Assembly: GCA_024643755.1 (NCBI GenBank)
Contig: JAHEMG010000003.1
Coordinates: forward strand, 5,903-54,813
From: Flavobacteriales bacterium
Lineage (GTDB): Bacteria > Bacteroidota > Bacteroidia > NS11-12g > UBA955
Direction: 5' to 3'
DNA length: 48,911 bases
Under the pieces are notes generated by a model. That model searched no databases, had not been told where the DNA came from, and saw only the letters and a list, made by a program, of their open reading frames with translations. Both the position numbers and the translations under genes were made by a program. Positions 33,301-42,433 of the stretch are shown here, in pieces. Every line of letters starts with the position of its first letter. The first letter of the stretch is position 1.

Positions 33301-33717
33301 ATGGCATATTCAGATAAAGTAGTTGATCATTACACCAACCCAAGAAACATTGGCACATTGGACAAGTCCAAAAATACCGTTGGAACTGGCTTGGTAGGAG
33401 CACCCGAGTGTGGCGACGTAATGCGTTTGCAGATCGAGGTTAACCACGAAACAGGGATCATCGAAGATGCTAAATTCAAGACGTTTGGTTGTGGATCAGC
33501 CATCGCTTCTTCTTCTTTGGCAACAGAGTGGTTGAAAGGCAAGTCTATAGACGAGGCATTAAAGATTGACAACATGGAAATTGTTGAAGAGTTGGCATTG
33601 CCACCAGTGAAAATCCATTGTTCTGTATTGGCAGAGGATGCAATTCGTTCAGCCATCAATGATTACCGGGCTAAAAATGGCTTGGAACCCATTGAAAGCG
33701 AGAAAACCCACTTCTAA
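33301..33717 (+). CDS. iscU: Fe-S cluster scaffold IscU
   Basis: 138 residues. The scaffold accepts sulfur from IscS and assembles [2Fe-2S] clusters. The N-terminus SDKVVDHYTNPRN and the three ligand cysteines in PECGDVM (with the conserved Asp), KTFGCGSA and KIHCSVLAEDAI are as in E. coli IscU; even the LPPVKI chaperone-recognition motif is kept, which is notable since no hscA gene is adjacent. The C-terminus (KNGLEPIESEKTHF) is slightly longer than usual. 49 bp behind iscS with its own promoter; 11 bp before iscA. Confidence 0.97.
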   Translation: MAYSDKVVDHYTNPRNIGTLDKSKNTVGTGLVGAPECGDVMRLQIEVNHETGIIEDAKFKTFGCGSAIASSSLATEWLKGKSIDEALKIDNMEIVEELALPPVKIHCSVLAEDAIRSAINDYRAKNGLEPIESEKTHF

Positions 33718-33728
33718 TTTAGTGAACC

Positions 33729-34076
33729 ATGATAGCTCAGGGAAATGAAATCACGATCACCGATAAGGCTTTGACAAAGGCCTATGATTTGATGCGTGAG
33801 TCGAACATTTCTGCAGCCGACCATTTTTTGCGTGTTGGCGTGAAGGGTGGTGGCTGTTCTGGTCTAACGTATGAGTTGGATTTTGACAATGAGAGCAAAC
33901 CGGGCGACATGCAATTTGGCGATGAGCGACTCAAGATTGTGTGTGATATGAAGAGTTTTCTGTACTTGTGCGGTACCGAATTAGATTTTACAGACGGTTT
34001 GAATGGAAAGGGATTCAACTTCATCAATCCCAATGCGTCTCGCACTTGTGGTTGTGGTGAGAGTTTCTCCATTTGA
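33729..34076 (+). CDS. iscA: Fe-S cluster assembly protein IscA (HesB family)
   Basis: 115 residues of an A-type carrier that receives iron or clusters and delivers them to apoproteins. The three conserved cysteines are in KGGGCSGL and SRTCGCGES. The length and the N-terminal ITITDKALTKAYDLM are typical. The insertion LKIVCDMKSFLYLCG contains two extra cysteines not part of the usual site. The start ATG is 11 bp after iscU and has a second ORF-internal candidate none. Its stop TGA overlaps the ATG of the S4 gene (TGATG), so translation is coupled. Confidence 0.96.
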   Translation: MIAQGNEITITDKALTKAYDLMRESNISAADHFLRVGVKGGGCSGLTYELDFDNESKPGDMQFGDERLKIVCDMKSFLYLCGTELDFTDGLNGKGFNFINPNASRTCGCGESFSI

Positions 34077-34288
34077 TGGAAACACTACCAATTCACACGC
34101 CTTACATTCAATTAAACCAAGCCCTAAAACTATTGGGATGGGTTGAGAGCGGGGCTATGGCGAATGAAGTCATTGACCAGGGTATGGTCGAAGTAAATCA
34201 ACAACAAGAATTCCGACGCCGCAACAAATTGTACCCCGGTATGGTGATACAATTTGAAGGGCAGACCGCTACCATTACGGCGGAATAA
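34076..34288 (+). CDS. RNA-binding S4-domain protein (YbcJ-like)
   Basis: 70 residues consisting of little more than an S4 RNA-binding fold: IQLNQALKLLGWVESGAMA, VIDQGMVEVNQQQEFRRRNKL and YPGMVIQFEG are the family's helix-helix and strand pattern. Small free S4 proteins (YbcJ/RlbA type) bind structured RNA, some associated with ribosome assembly; exact role unknown. The ORF track starts at TTG 34073; the ATG at 34076, overlapping the iscA stop by 1 base, is better. Operon position after the isc genes is unexpected and may just reflect compactness. Convergent with leuS, 4 bp between stops. Confidence 0.88.
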   Translation: METLPIHTPYIQLNQALKLLGWVESGAMANEVIDQGMVEVNQQQEFRRRNKLYPGMVIQFEGQTATITAE

Positions 34289-34292
34289 AGAC

Positions 34293-36866
34293 TTATACTA
34301 CTACATTGATAATTCTTCCTTTCACAAGGATGAATTTTTTCAGAGGTTTTCCTTCCATCCATTTGATTACCAATTCATTGCTCAATACAGCAGCTTGAAT
34401 GTCGGCTTCAGTGGTCGAGAGTTCAAATTCAATTTGGGCTCTTGTTTTTCCATTGATGCTGATGGGGTAATTGAATGAACTTTCTACCAAATACTGGGAA
34501 TCATAGGTTGGCCAATTGGCGGTATGGATACTGTCTGAATGTCCCAATTGATGCCATAGTTCCTCGGTAATATGTGGTGCAAAAGGGGCCATTAAAATCA
34601 ACAAGGTTTCCAAAATTTCTTGCTTTCGGCATTTCAGCGCACCCAATTCATTGGTGGCTACCATGAATGCAGAAACAGAGGTATTGAAGCTCATGGATTC
34701 AATATCTTCGGTAATTTTTTTGATGGTTTTGTACAGGATTTTCAATTCTGCGGGTGTGGGCGCTTCTTGTGAAACTGCCCATTGCTCACCTTCGTAGAAC
34801 AATCGCCAGAATTTGCCAAAGAATCGGCTAACACCTTCGATGCCATGGGTATTCCAAGGTTTAGAATCTGTTAATGGACCTAGGAACATTTCATACATCC
34901 TGAGTGTATCGGCACCATATTGTGCGCAGACATCATCGGGGTTGACAACATTGCCCCAACGCTTACTCATTTTTTGTCCATCTTCACCCATAATCATCCC
35001 TTGATTCACCAATCGTTTGAATGGCTCGTCCCATGAGATTATGCCCAAATCGAATAGGAATTTTGTCCAAAAGCGACTGTATAGCAAGTGGCCGGTAGCA
35101 TGCTCAGAGCCACCCACGTAGAGGTCGACTTGTTGCCAGTAATTGAGTGCTTCTGGAGAGGCCAATTGTTCATTGTTTTTAGGGTCGGTATAGCGGAGGA
35201 AGTACCAACTGCTGCCGGCCCAACCGGGCATGGTATCAGTTTCTCTTTTGCCTTGGGGTGTATTTACCCAAGTGGTAACTGCTGAAAGGGGACTTTCGCC
35301 ATTGCCAGTGGGTTTGTAGCTATCAACTTGTGGAAGTTCAACGGGCAATTCTTGAATCAATTGGGGAATGCCTTCTTCGTTGTAGACAATTGGGAAGGGC
35401 TCACCCCAATAGCGTTGACGTCCGAAGCCTGCTTCGCGCAATCGGTAATTAACTTTTGCCTGTCCCCACCCTGCTTTTTCCACTTTTGCGATGGCGGTGC
35501 TGATGGCTTCTTTCATTGAGAGACCATCGAGAAATCCCGAATTAAAACAAATACCATCTTTGGCGATGTAGGCTTGTTCTAAGGGCAGGTCTAGTTCGCC
35601 ATTGGCAGGTTTAATGACTGGGACAATGTTGAGGTCAAACGTTTTGGCGAAGGCAAAATCGCGCTCATCATGGGCGGGAACTGCCATAATGATGCCGGTG
35701 CCGTAATTGGCTAAAACGTAATCGCTGACCCAAACTGGGATGGGTTCGCCCGTGAACGGGTTTATGGCTTCCATGCCGGTAAAAACACCTGTTTTTGTGG
35801 TGTCGGCCATACGATCAATTTCGCTGCGATTTTTTGCCTTGTTGGCATATTCTTGAACGATAGGCCATTGATCTTCACTGCAGTATTCCGACAAGTTTTC
35901 AAGCTCAGGTGCAACCACCATGAAGGTGGCTCCGAAGATGGTATCAGGACGGGTAGTGAAAACTTTGAGTGTTTTGAGTGTGCCGCGAACTACGAAGTCG
36001 ATTTCGGCACCCTGGCTTTTTCCAATCCAGTTGCGTTGAATTTCTTTGATGGCATCGCTCCATTGCAAGGTGTTGAGACCATCGAGTAAACGATCGGCGT
36101 AGGCGGTGATTCTCAGGCTCCACTGCCTCATTTTTTTACGCACAACGGGATATCCACCACGCTCACTTACGCCATTCACAACTTCTTCATTGGCCAATAC
36201 GGTTCCCATGGCTTCGCACCAGTTTACCGTGGTTTCATCTACGAAAGCCAATCTGAATTGGTTGAGGATTTCGTGTTGTTGCAGGGGCGACATCTCTGAC
36301 CATTCTTGGGCGGTGAATGGGTTTATTTTTCCACCATGGGCTTGAAAATTTTCAGATCCATGCAATTGAAAATGTTCAATGAGCTGGGCGATGGGGGCTG
36401 CTTTTTGAGTTTGTTTGTTGTACCAGTGTTCAAAGAAAAGGGCAAAAATCTGCTGGGTAAATTGATAATAATTGGGGTCGCAGGTTTTCACTTGTCGGTC
36501 CCAATCATAGGAGAATCCCATGATATTCAACTGTTCCCGAAACCGTTGAACATTTTGTTCGGTGGTTACGGCAGGATGTTGTCCGGTTTGTATGGCGTAT
36601 TGTTCTGCAGGAAGTCCGAAAGCGTCATAACCCATTGGGTGAAGCACGTTATATCCATTGAGACGTTTGTAGCGTGCAACGATGTCGCTGGCGATATAAC
36701 CCAGGGGATGTCCTACGTGCAACCCACTCCCAGAGGGATAAGGAAACATGTCGAGCACGTAATATTTGGGCTTATTTGTGTCAATGTCAACAGCGTATAA
36801 CTGTGTGTTTTCCCATTGGCGCTGCCATTTTTTTTCGATTTCGGTGAAGGAGTATTGTGCTGACAT
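34293..36866 (-). CDS. leuS: Leucyl-tRNA synthetase
   Basis: 857 residues, normal length for bacterial LeuRS. Class I signature HIGH is present as PYPSGSGLHVGHPLGY (HVGH near residue 47-57). The CP1 editing domain keeps TRPDTIFGATFMV and the catalytic aspartate in GTGIIMAVPAHDERDF, so proofreading of isoleucine and norvaline should work. The second signature reads KMSKR instead of KMSKS, followed by WGNVVNPDD. The C-terminal tRNA-binding domain is complete, and the protein ends KKFILVKGRIINVVV. A TTCG-type -7 element lies 14 nt upstream. Divergent from obg (58 bp). Confidence 0.98.
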   Translation of the reverse strand: MSAQYSFTEIEKKWQRQWENTQLYAVDIDTNKPKYYVLDMFPYPSGSGLHVGHPLGYIASDIVARYKRLNGYNVLHPMGYDAFGLPAEQYAIQTGQHPAVTTEQNVQRFREQLNIMGFSYDWDRQVKTCDPNYYQFTQQIFALFFEHWYNKQTQKAAPIAQLIEHFQLHGSENFQAHGGKINPFTAQEWSEMSPLQQHEILNQFRLAFVDETTVNWCEAMGTVLANEEVVNGVSERGGYPVVRKKMRQWSLRITAYADRLLDGLNTLQWSDAIKEIQRNWIGKSQGAEIDFVVRGTLKTLKVFTTRPDTIFGATFMVVAPELENLSEYCSEDQWPIVQEYANKAKNRSEIDRMADTTKTGVFTGMEAINPFTGEPIPVWVSDYVLANYGTGIIMAVPAHDERDFAFAKTFDLNIVPVIKPANGELDLPLEQAYIAKDGICFNSGFLDGLSMKEAISTAIAKVEKAGWGQAKVNYRLREAGFGRQRYWGEPFPIVYNEEGIPQLIQELPVELPQVDSYKPTGNGESPLSAVTTWVNTPQGKRETDTMPGWAGSSWYFLRYTDPKNNEQLASPEALNYWQQVDLYVGGSEHATGHLLYSRFWTKFLFDLGIISWDEPFKRLVNQGMIMGEDGQKMSKRWGNVVNPDDVCAQYGADTLRMYEMFLGPLTDSKPWNTHGIEGVSRFFGKFWRLFYEGEQWAVSQEAPTPAELKILYKTIKKITEDIESMSFNTSVSAFMVATNELGALKCRKQEILETLLILMAPFAPHITEELWHQLGHSDSIHTANWPTYDSQYLVESSFNYPISINGKTRAQIEFELSTTEADIQAAVLSNELVIKWMEGKPLKKFILVKGRIINVVV

Positions 36867-36880
36867 AAAGGTTGCGGGTG

Positions 36881-36888
36881 CGAAAATA
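36881..36888 (-). promoter_or_regulatory. Candidate -7 element (TTCG variant) for leuS
   Basis: TATTTTCG on the minus strand, 14 nt before the ATG, identical to the variant before the DUF2795-type gene. Confidence 0.4.
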
Positions 36889-36910
36889 CAATAGATGGCG
36901 GTTTTTTAAC

Positions 36911-36918
36911 GACCTTTG
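36911..36918 (+). promoter_or_regulatory. Candidate -7 element for obg
   Basis: GACCTTTG has one change from TAnnTTTG and lies 6 nt before the ATG at 36925; predicted leader about 2 nt. Confidence 0.4.
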
Positions 36919-36924
36919 CAGTTC

Positions 36925-37920
36925 ATGGCCGATAGCAATTTTATTGATTACGTGAAGATTTGTTGCCGAAGTGGCAGCGGAGGCCCTGGCAGCAGGCATT
37001 ATAATCGCACAAAAATGAATCCCCGAGGCGGGCCCGATGGAGGCGATGGCGGAAAGGGTGGAGATATTGTTTTAAAAGGGAATGCACAGTTGTGGACGCT
37101 GATACATTTGAAGTATCGCAAGCACGTGATGGCAACGGATGGTGTTGCTGGCAGCGAAAATCGCAGTTCGGGTGCTTATGGCGACTCGGTGGTTTTGGAA
37201 GTGCCATTGGGTACTGTGGCCAAAGACGCGGAAACGGGTGAAGTATTGTTTGAGATTACGGAGGATGGTGAGAAGAAGGTTTTGGTTCCTGGCGGTCGCG
37301 GGGGATTGGGAAACTGGCATTTCGCCAATAGTGTAAATCAGGCACCACAGTATGCTCAGCCTGGAGAGCCCGGAATTGAACAGTGGATAGTGTTGGAATT
37401 GAAGGTGTTGGCGGATGTGGGTTTGGTAGGATTTCCCAATGCAGGGAAGAGTACTTTGCTCAGTGTGATTTCGGCAGCAAAACCTGAAATTGCAGATTAC
37501 CCTTTCACCACCTTGGTTCCCAATTTGGGCGTGGTAAATTACCGAGATTATCGGAGTTTCATCGTGGCAGACATTCCTGGAATTATTGAAGGAGCCAGTG
37601 AGGGTAGGGGGTTAGGTCATCGTTTTTTGAGACACATTGAACGAAATGCGGCATTGTTATTTTTGATTCCCGCAGACAGTCCAGACCACAAAAACGAATA
37701 CCTCACTTTGTTGAGTGAATTGGAAAAATTCAATCCCGAATTGGTGGTAAAACAACGTGTTGTAGCGGTGAGCAAGGCGGATATGTTGGATGAAGAACTG
37801 AAGCAGGAAATCAGGGCTCAGTTGAAGGGGGTTGATGTTTTGTTTTTCAGTTCGGTTACCGAGCAAGGAGTGGATGAATTGTTGGATGTGCTCTGGAAAA
37901 CAGTGTCGGCCGATGTCTAA
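36925..37920 (+). CDS. obg: GTPase Obg/CgtA
   Basis: 331 residues. Essential GTPase in 50S ribosome assembly and stress control. The glycine-rich Obg fold (1-~158; [33 protein letters not shown]) precedes the G domain: G1 [10 protein letters not shown]3 [10 protein letters not shown]4 as VSKAD where NKxD is the textbook form, and G5 SSV. The C-terminal OCT domain of some Gram-positive Obg proteins is absent. The ATG at 36925 begins the family N-terminus; the ORF-track start is 9 nt upstream. Alone in its transcription unit or leading into the PPIase genes 58 bp downstream, which have their own promoter. Confidence 0.97.
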   Translation: MADSNFIDYVKICCRSGSGGPGSRHYNRTKMNPRGGPDGGDGGKGGDIVLKGNAQLWTLIHLKYRKHVMATDGVAGSENRSSGAYGDSVVLEVPLGTVAKDAETGEVLFEITEDGEKKVLVPGGRGGLGNWHFANSVNQAPQYAQPGEPGIEQWIVLELKVLADVGLVGFPNAGKSTLLSVISAAKPEIADYPFTTLVPNLGVVNYRDYRSFIVADIPGIIEGASEGRGLGHRFLRHIERNAALLFLIPADSPDHKNEYLTLLSELEKFNPELVVKQRVVAVSKADMLDEELKQEIRAQLKGVDVLFFSSVTEQGVDELLDVLWKTVSADV

Positions 37921-37940
37921 CAAATTTGGTGGGTAGTTTG

Positions 37941-37948
37941 TATTTTTG
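37941..37948 (+). promoter_or_regulatory. -7 element for the PPIase-surA-moxR operon
   Basis: TATTTTTG, exact match, 30 nt before the ATG at 37979; predicted leader ~26 nt. Confidence 0.6.
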
Positions 37949-37978
37949 AAGATTAGAGTATCAATATAGAAAGATAGT

Positions 37979-40084
37979 ATGAAAAGAATATTTGGATTGA
38001 TTGTATTCAGTGGGTTGTTTTTTGGGTTTGCTAATGCGCAGACAGACAAGGCAGTTCCGTTTGTTTTCAGTATTGACAAGGAGAAAGTGTATGCGGATGA
38101 ATTTGAGCGACAGTATTTGAAGAACATCAATTTAAAAGAGGATGCAGTTACTGCCAAGGATATTCAGAATTACTTGGATTTGTACATCAAATTCAAATTG
38201 AAAGTTCAGGATGCCAAAGACGCGGGTTTGGATACTGCTACTGCCTATGTGCAAGAGCTTCAAATGTATCGCGACCAATTGGCGAGAAACTATTTGTACG
38301 ATCGTTCTGTGACCGATGCTTTGGTGAAAGAAGCGTACGATCGCATGCAAAGCGAGGTGAAGGTATCGCACATTCTAATCATGTGTTCACCAGATGCTTC
38401 GGAGGCAGATCAAAAGAAGGCATTGGATAAAATTGAAGGCATTCACCGCATGTTGATGCGTAATCCATCGGCGATGAATTTTGCCGACATTGCTAGAACT
38501 GAATCTGAAGATGTAGGGACGAAGAGCGCAGGTGGAGATTTGGGTTGGATGACCGCACTTCAAGTGGTTTATGAATTTGAAAATCAGGCCTACAACACGC
38601 CAGTGGGGGGTATTTCTCCGGTGTTCAAAACAGAATTTGGTTATCACATTTTGATGGTGACTGATAAGCGGACCAATCGTGGCGACATCAAGGTGAATCA
38701 TATTTTGGTTCGTGTAATGAACAAGGACGAAAGTTCTGACACAGAAGCCAGAAAGAAGATTGACGAGATTGTGTTGAACATCAATTCGGGTAAAGAGACT
38801 TTTGAGAACATGGCCAGAACCTACAGCGAGGATTACAACAGTCGCTACAACGGCGGTGCAATGGATTATATCAACGTAACGCAATTTGTGGGAGATGTGG
38901 ATCGACAGTATTGGGCTGACCAAGCTTTTTCGTTGAAAAAAGACGGGGACATTACGGCGCCATTCCGCACCAATTACGGTTGGCATTTGCTGCAAAGGGT
39001 GAATTTGAGGCCTCTGCGTTCCTTTGAAGACAAAGAAATGCGTTCCATTTTAAAAATGGATGTTCAGAAGAATCAGCGTTCACAAATTTCGGTTGATTCA
39101 TTGGTGGTGAAGATCAAAAAGGAAAATGGATTTAAGTTGAATAACGCAGCTGTGGAAGCGGTGATTCAATATTTGGATAGCAACTTCATGAAGGGCAAGT
39201 TTGATGAATCAACGATGCCTGAAATGCATAAAGTGACCAAAGTTGATGGTAAGAAGAAAACGACCACAGAGTATAACTTGCGCAAAATGGAAGTCTTCCA
39301 TTTGGGTGATGAATCATACTCAGTGGCTGATTTGTTCACCAATTTCACCTACAACACCAAGCCTGTTTTGGGTACAAAAAAGGAGGGTGTTGAGCGTATT
39401 TTGAATGCTTGGATTGATAAAACTTGCGTGGAATACCAGAACGATCATTTGGAAGAAAAATCGGTGGAGTTCCGCGACATTTACCAAGAGTACAAAGAGG
39501 GAATTTTGATGTTCAACCGCATGCAGCAGTTGGTTTGGGATCGTGCAAACAACGATACAGTTGGATTGAAAGCCTATTTTGCACAACATCAGGGCGAGTA
39601 CAACTGGGGCAATCGTTTTGATATTGCGGTCTATTTCTGCAACGACGCGAAAATGATGAAGACGGTGGCAAAGCAAGTGAAAAAAGGCATTTCAGCGGAT
39701 AGTTTGCGCAGACAACACACCAAGCAGAACATTTTGGATTTCAGCTATCGCGCTGGAAAATTTGAGAAGAGCGATACATTCTTGTTTTCACCTTCTCCCA
39801 TTTTGAAATCGCTGTTTGATGATTTGAATGCCGAAAAACCCAAATACAACAAGCCTGGCATTTATCAAGTTGGACAAGTAGGCGGAGATTTTGTGGTTGT
39901 TAAGGTGAATGCCTTCTTACCTGCAGGTCCAAAGACTTTGGATGAAACCCGAGGTCCTGTGGCTTCCCGATATCAAGAGCAGTTAGAGCGCGAGTGGATT
40001 GAATCGCTCAAAGTGCGATATGCAGTGACTGTCAATGAATCGGCGATGAAGGCCATCGAAGCGAAACTGGTAACCAAGAAATAA
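37979..40084 (+). CDS. Periplasmic peptidylprolyl isomerase with two parvulin domains
   Basis: 701 residues. A signal peptide (FGLIVFSGLFFGFANAQ) is followed by an N-terminal chaperone region. Two rotamase domains come next: one beginning VKVSHILIMCS (~residue 122) and ending FGYHILMVTDK, and one beginning IKVNHILVRV (~238) and ending YGWHLLQRV. A long C-terminal half with further parvulin-like strands (DFVVVKVNAFLPAG) follows. By family, these proteins help outer-membrane and secreted proteins fold in the periplasm. It is larger than SurA (about 430 residues). One base separates it from the next surA-like gene; same operon. Confidence 0.9.
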   Translation: MKRIFGLIVFSGLFFGFANAQTDKAVPFVFSIDKEKVYADEFERQYLKNINLKEDAVTAKDIQNYLDLYIKFKLKVQDAKDAGLDTATAYVQELQMYRDQLARNYLYDRSVTDALVKEAYDRMQSEVKVSHILIMCSPDASEADQKKALDKIEGIHRMLMRNPSAMNFADIARTESEDVGTKSAGGDLGWMTALQVVYEFENQAYNTPVGGISPVFKTEFGYHILMVTDKRTNRGDIKVNHILVRVMNKDESSDTEARKKIDEIVLNINSGKETFENMARTYSEDYNSRYNGGAMDYINVTQFVGDVDRQYWADQAFSLKKDGDITAPFRTNYGWHLLQRVNLRPLRSFEDKEMRSILKMDVQKNQRSQISVDSLVVKIKKENGFKLNNAAVEAVIQYLDSNFMKGKFDESTMPEMHKVTKVDGKKKTTTEYNLRKMEVFHLGDESYSVADLFTNFTYNTKPVLGTKKEGVERILNAWIDKTCVEYQNDHLEEKSVEFRDIYQEYKEGILMFNRMQQLVWDRANNDTVGLKAYFAQHQGEYNWGNRFDIAVYFCNDAKMMKTVAKQVKKGISADSLRRQHTKQNILDFSYRAGKFEKSDTFLFSPSPILKSLFDDLNAEKPKYNKPGIYQVGQVGGDFVVVKVNAFLPAGPKTLDETRGPVASRYQEQLEREWIESLKVRYAVTVNESAMKAIEAKLVTKK

Positions 40085-40085
40085 G

Positions 40086-41480
40086 GTGTTAACATTGCAA
40101 CATTTGCGTGGGATTTTGACAGGGGTAGTGGTTTCACTACTTGGTTCTGCGCATGCACAAATAAAATCTAGCGGCCCCTATTTGCCACCGCAATATGTGG
40201 ATGGGGTTATGGCTGTGGTTGGAAGCAAAATCATTCTTCAAAGCGATTTTGAAACGGAAAAAATGCAGATGACCAAAGGGGCTACACTGAAGGATTCTCA
40301 GCAGACCCAATGTCGGTTGTTGGAAGACATGATTATCCAGAAGTTGTTGTTAAACCAGGCTGAATTAGACAGTTTGGTGGTGCCTGAAGATCAATTGGAA
40401 AGTGAGATTGATAATCGATTGCGTTACTATCAACGTCAGGCGGGCAGTATGTCTGAGCTTGAAAAGTATTTGGGAAAAACGGTGAATGAGTTCAAGGAAG
40501 ATATCCGTCCTAAAATGCGTGAACAGTTGATGGCAAAGCAGATGTACGCAGAGATCACAAAGAACATCCGCATATCGCCCCAAGAGGTTAAGTTATTTTA
40601 CGATTCAATTCCCCAAGATAGTTTGCCTATTATCCCAACAGAGGTAGAGGTTGGACAGCTGAGTATTGAGCCGATGATTACGGCAGAAGCCAAGGATTTT
40701 GCGAAGATGCAGTTGGAAGATATTCGCGCAAGGGTGATGCGGGGAGAGAGTTTTGAAAAATTGGCGCGTGCGTATAGCATGGATCCAGGTTCGAAAAGTC
40801 AGGGTGGGTTGTTGCCAGAATTTGGCAGGGGTGAAATGGTGCCTGCATTTGAGCGTATGGCCTTTCGATTAAAGACAGACAGTGTAAGTCCGATATTCGA
40901 AAGTGAATTTGGCTTTCATATCATGAAGTTGTTGAAGCGCAGGGGTGAGCGGGTATTGGCATCGCACATTTTGATTCGCGCGGAAAACACGACCGAGGAT
41001 TATAAAATCGCGAGTTTAAGGGTTGACAGCGTTTACCAGTTGATTACCAGCGGTAAGATGATGTGGTGTGATGCGGTGAAAAAATACGCTACTGAAGATA
41101 AATTCAATAGAGATGCGAAGGGCAATTGCGGATTCATGTTGGATCCAATGACAGGTATGCAGAAAACCACATTTGATGCCTTGCCTAGCGATGTGAAAAA
41201 GGTGGTAGACAAATTGAAGCCGGGGGAATTTAGCGAACCAGAGATGGTTACCACCCAAGATGGCAGATCTGTATACAGGATTATTTATTTGCAGTCATTT
41301 GTAGCACCACACCAAGCGAATTTGGTTCAGGATTACAGTCGAATCCAAATGGAGGCAGAAAATCGCAAAAAGCAAAAAGCTGTTGATGCATGGGTGTTGA
41401 AGCATCGCACAAAGACGTATATCCGTATCAAAGCACGGAATTTGGATTGTGATAATTTATCGGTTTGGGAGCATGAGTAA
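40086..41480 (+). CDS. surA: SurA-like periplasmic chaperone/peptidylprolyl isomerase
   Basis: 464 residues. A signal peptide (GVVVSLLGSAHAQ) is followed by a SurA N-domain with the classic VDGVMAVVGSKIILQSDFE start. Two parvulin domains follow: PTEVEVGQLSI to FGFHIMKLLKR, and VLASHILIRAE to VYRIIYLQS. SurA escorts beta-barrel precursors to the BAM complex. Start is GTG, 1 bp after the preceding stop; this is the only in-frame start before the signal. Its end overlaps the moxR start by 8 bases, so translation of the three genes is coupled. Confidence 0.92.
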   Translation: MLTLQHLRGILTGVVVSLLGSAHAQIKSSGPYLPPQYVDGVMAVVGSKIILQSDFETEKMQMTKGATLKDSQQTQCRLLEDMIIQKLLLNQAELDSLVVPEDQLESEIDNRLRYYQRQAGSMSELEKYLGKTVNEFKEDIRPKMREQLMAKQMYAEITKNIRISPQEVKLFYDSIPQDSLPIIPTEVEVGQLSIEPMITAEAKDFAKMQLEDIRARVMRGESFEKLARAYSMDPGSKSQGGLLPEFGRGEMVPAFERMAFRLKTDSVSPIFESEFGFHIMKLLKRRGERVLASHILIRAENTTEDYKIASLRVDSVYQLITSGKMMWCDAVKKYATEDKFNRDAKGNCGFMLDPMTGMQKTTFDALPSDVKKVVDKLKPGEFSEPEMVTTQDGRSVYRIIYLQSFVAPHQANLVQDYSRIQMEAENRKKQKAVDAWVLKHRTKTYIRIKARNLDCDNLSVWEHE

Positions 41481-42432
41481 TTCGGTCGCACAAGCAAAGG
41501 AATTTGGGGAGAAAGTTTCTGCGTTAAAGGCGGAAATTGAGAAGGTGGTTGTGGGCCAGGAAGAGGTAGTTGAAGCCCTTTTAAATGCGGTTTTTTGTCA
41601 CGGCCACGTATTGATGGTTGGCGTGCCAGGATTGGCAAAGACTTTGTTGGTGAAAACGTTGGCTCAGACCATGGATTTGTCGTTCAACCGCATCCAATTC
41701 ACACCAGATTTAATGCCTTCGGATATTGTGGGCAGTGAAATTTTGGATGACGCGAGGAAGTTTCATTTTGTGAAGGGTCCGATTTTCTCTAACATCATTT
41801 TGGCGGATGAAATTAACCGTACACCGCCCAAAACGCAGGCCGCTTTGTTGGAGGCGATGCAGGAGCGACAGGTGACGGCAGCAGGACAGCGGTATGATTT
41901 GCCGGAACCATTTTTTGTATTGGCGACACAGAATCCGATTGAGCAGGAGGGAACATATCCATTGCCGGAAGCCCAGTTAGATCGATTTATGTTTCAGGTG
42001 ATTTTGGATTATCCCAAATTTACGGATGAGGTAAATATTTTGAAACAAACCACGGGTTCAGGGTCTCAGCAGGCATCTACTGTGATGAATGCGTTGGAGA
42101 TTCGGGCATTTCAGTCGTTGGTTCGCGATGTTCCTGTGACAGATTTTGTGTTTGAGCAGGTGGTTGAGATGGTTCAGAAAACGCGACCAAACACGGCTGG
42201 GGCACACGAGATGGCACAAACTTATTTGTCATACGGTGCAGGTCCGAGGGCAGGTCAGAATTTGATTCTGGCAGCCAAATGTCATGCTTTGATGCACGGC
42301 AAATTTTCGGTTGACCGAGAGGATGTTGTGGCGGTATCGAAGTGGGTTTTGCGACACAGAATTGTGCGAAATTTCCGTGCTGAGGCCGAAGGTATTACGG
42401 CAGATCAGGTGATTAGCGCTATTTGCGGCTAG
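41473..42432 (+). CDS. moxR: MoxR-family AAA+ ATPase
   Basis: 319 residues. Walker A appears in the MoxR form GVPGLAKTLLVK (~residue 48), Walker B as IILADEINR (~113), sensor 1 as FVLATQNPIEQEGTYPLPEAQ, and the C-terminal lid is complete. MoxR ATPases remodel or activate partner proteins, usually with VWA-domain proteins; none is encoded here because the operon is cut by convergent nth. The ATG at 41473 lies inside the end of surA (8-bp overlap); the ORF-track start is 24 nt earlier and would deepen the overlap. The stop is one base from the nth stop. Confidence 0.95.
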   Translation: MSNSVAQAKEFGEKVSALKAEIEKVVVGQEEVVEALLNAVFCHGHVLMVGVPGLAKTLLVKTLAQTMDLSFNRIQFTPDLMPSDIVGSEILDDARKFHFVKGPIFSNIILADEINRTPPKTQAALLEAMQERQVTAAGQRYDLPEPFFVLATQNPIEQEGTYPLPEAQLDRFMFQVILDYPKFTDEVNILKQTTGSGSQQASTVMNALEIRAFQSLVRDVPVTDFVFEQVVEMVQKTRPNTAGAHEMAQTYLSYGAGPRAGQNLILAAKCHALMHGKFSVDREDVVAVSKWVLRHRIVRNFRAEAEGITADQVISAICG

Positions 42433-42433
42433 T

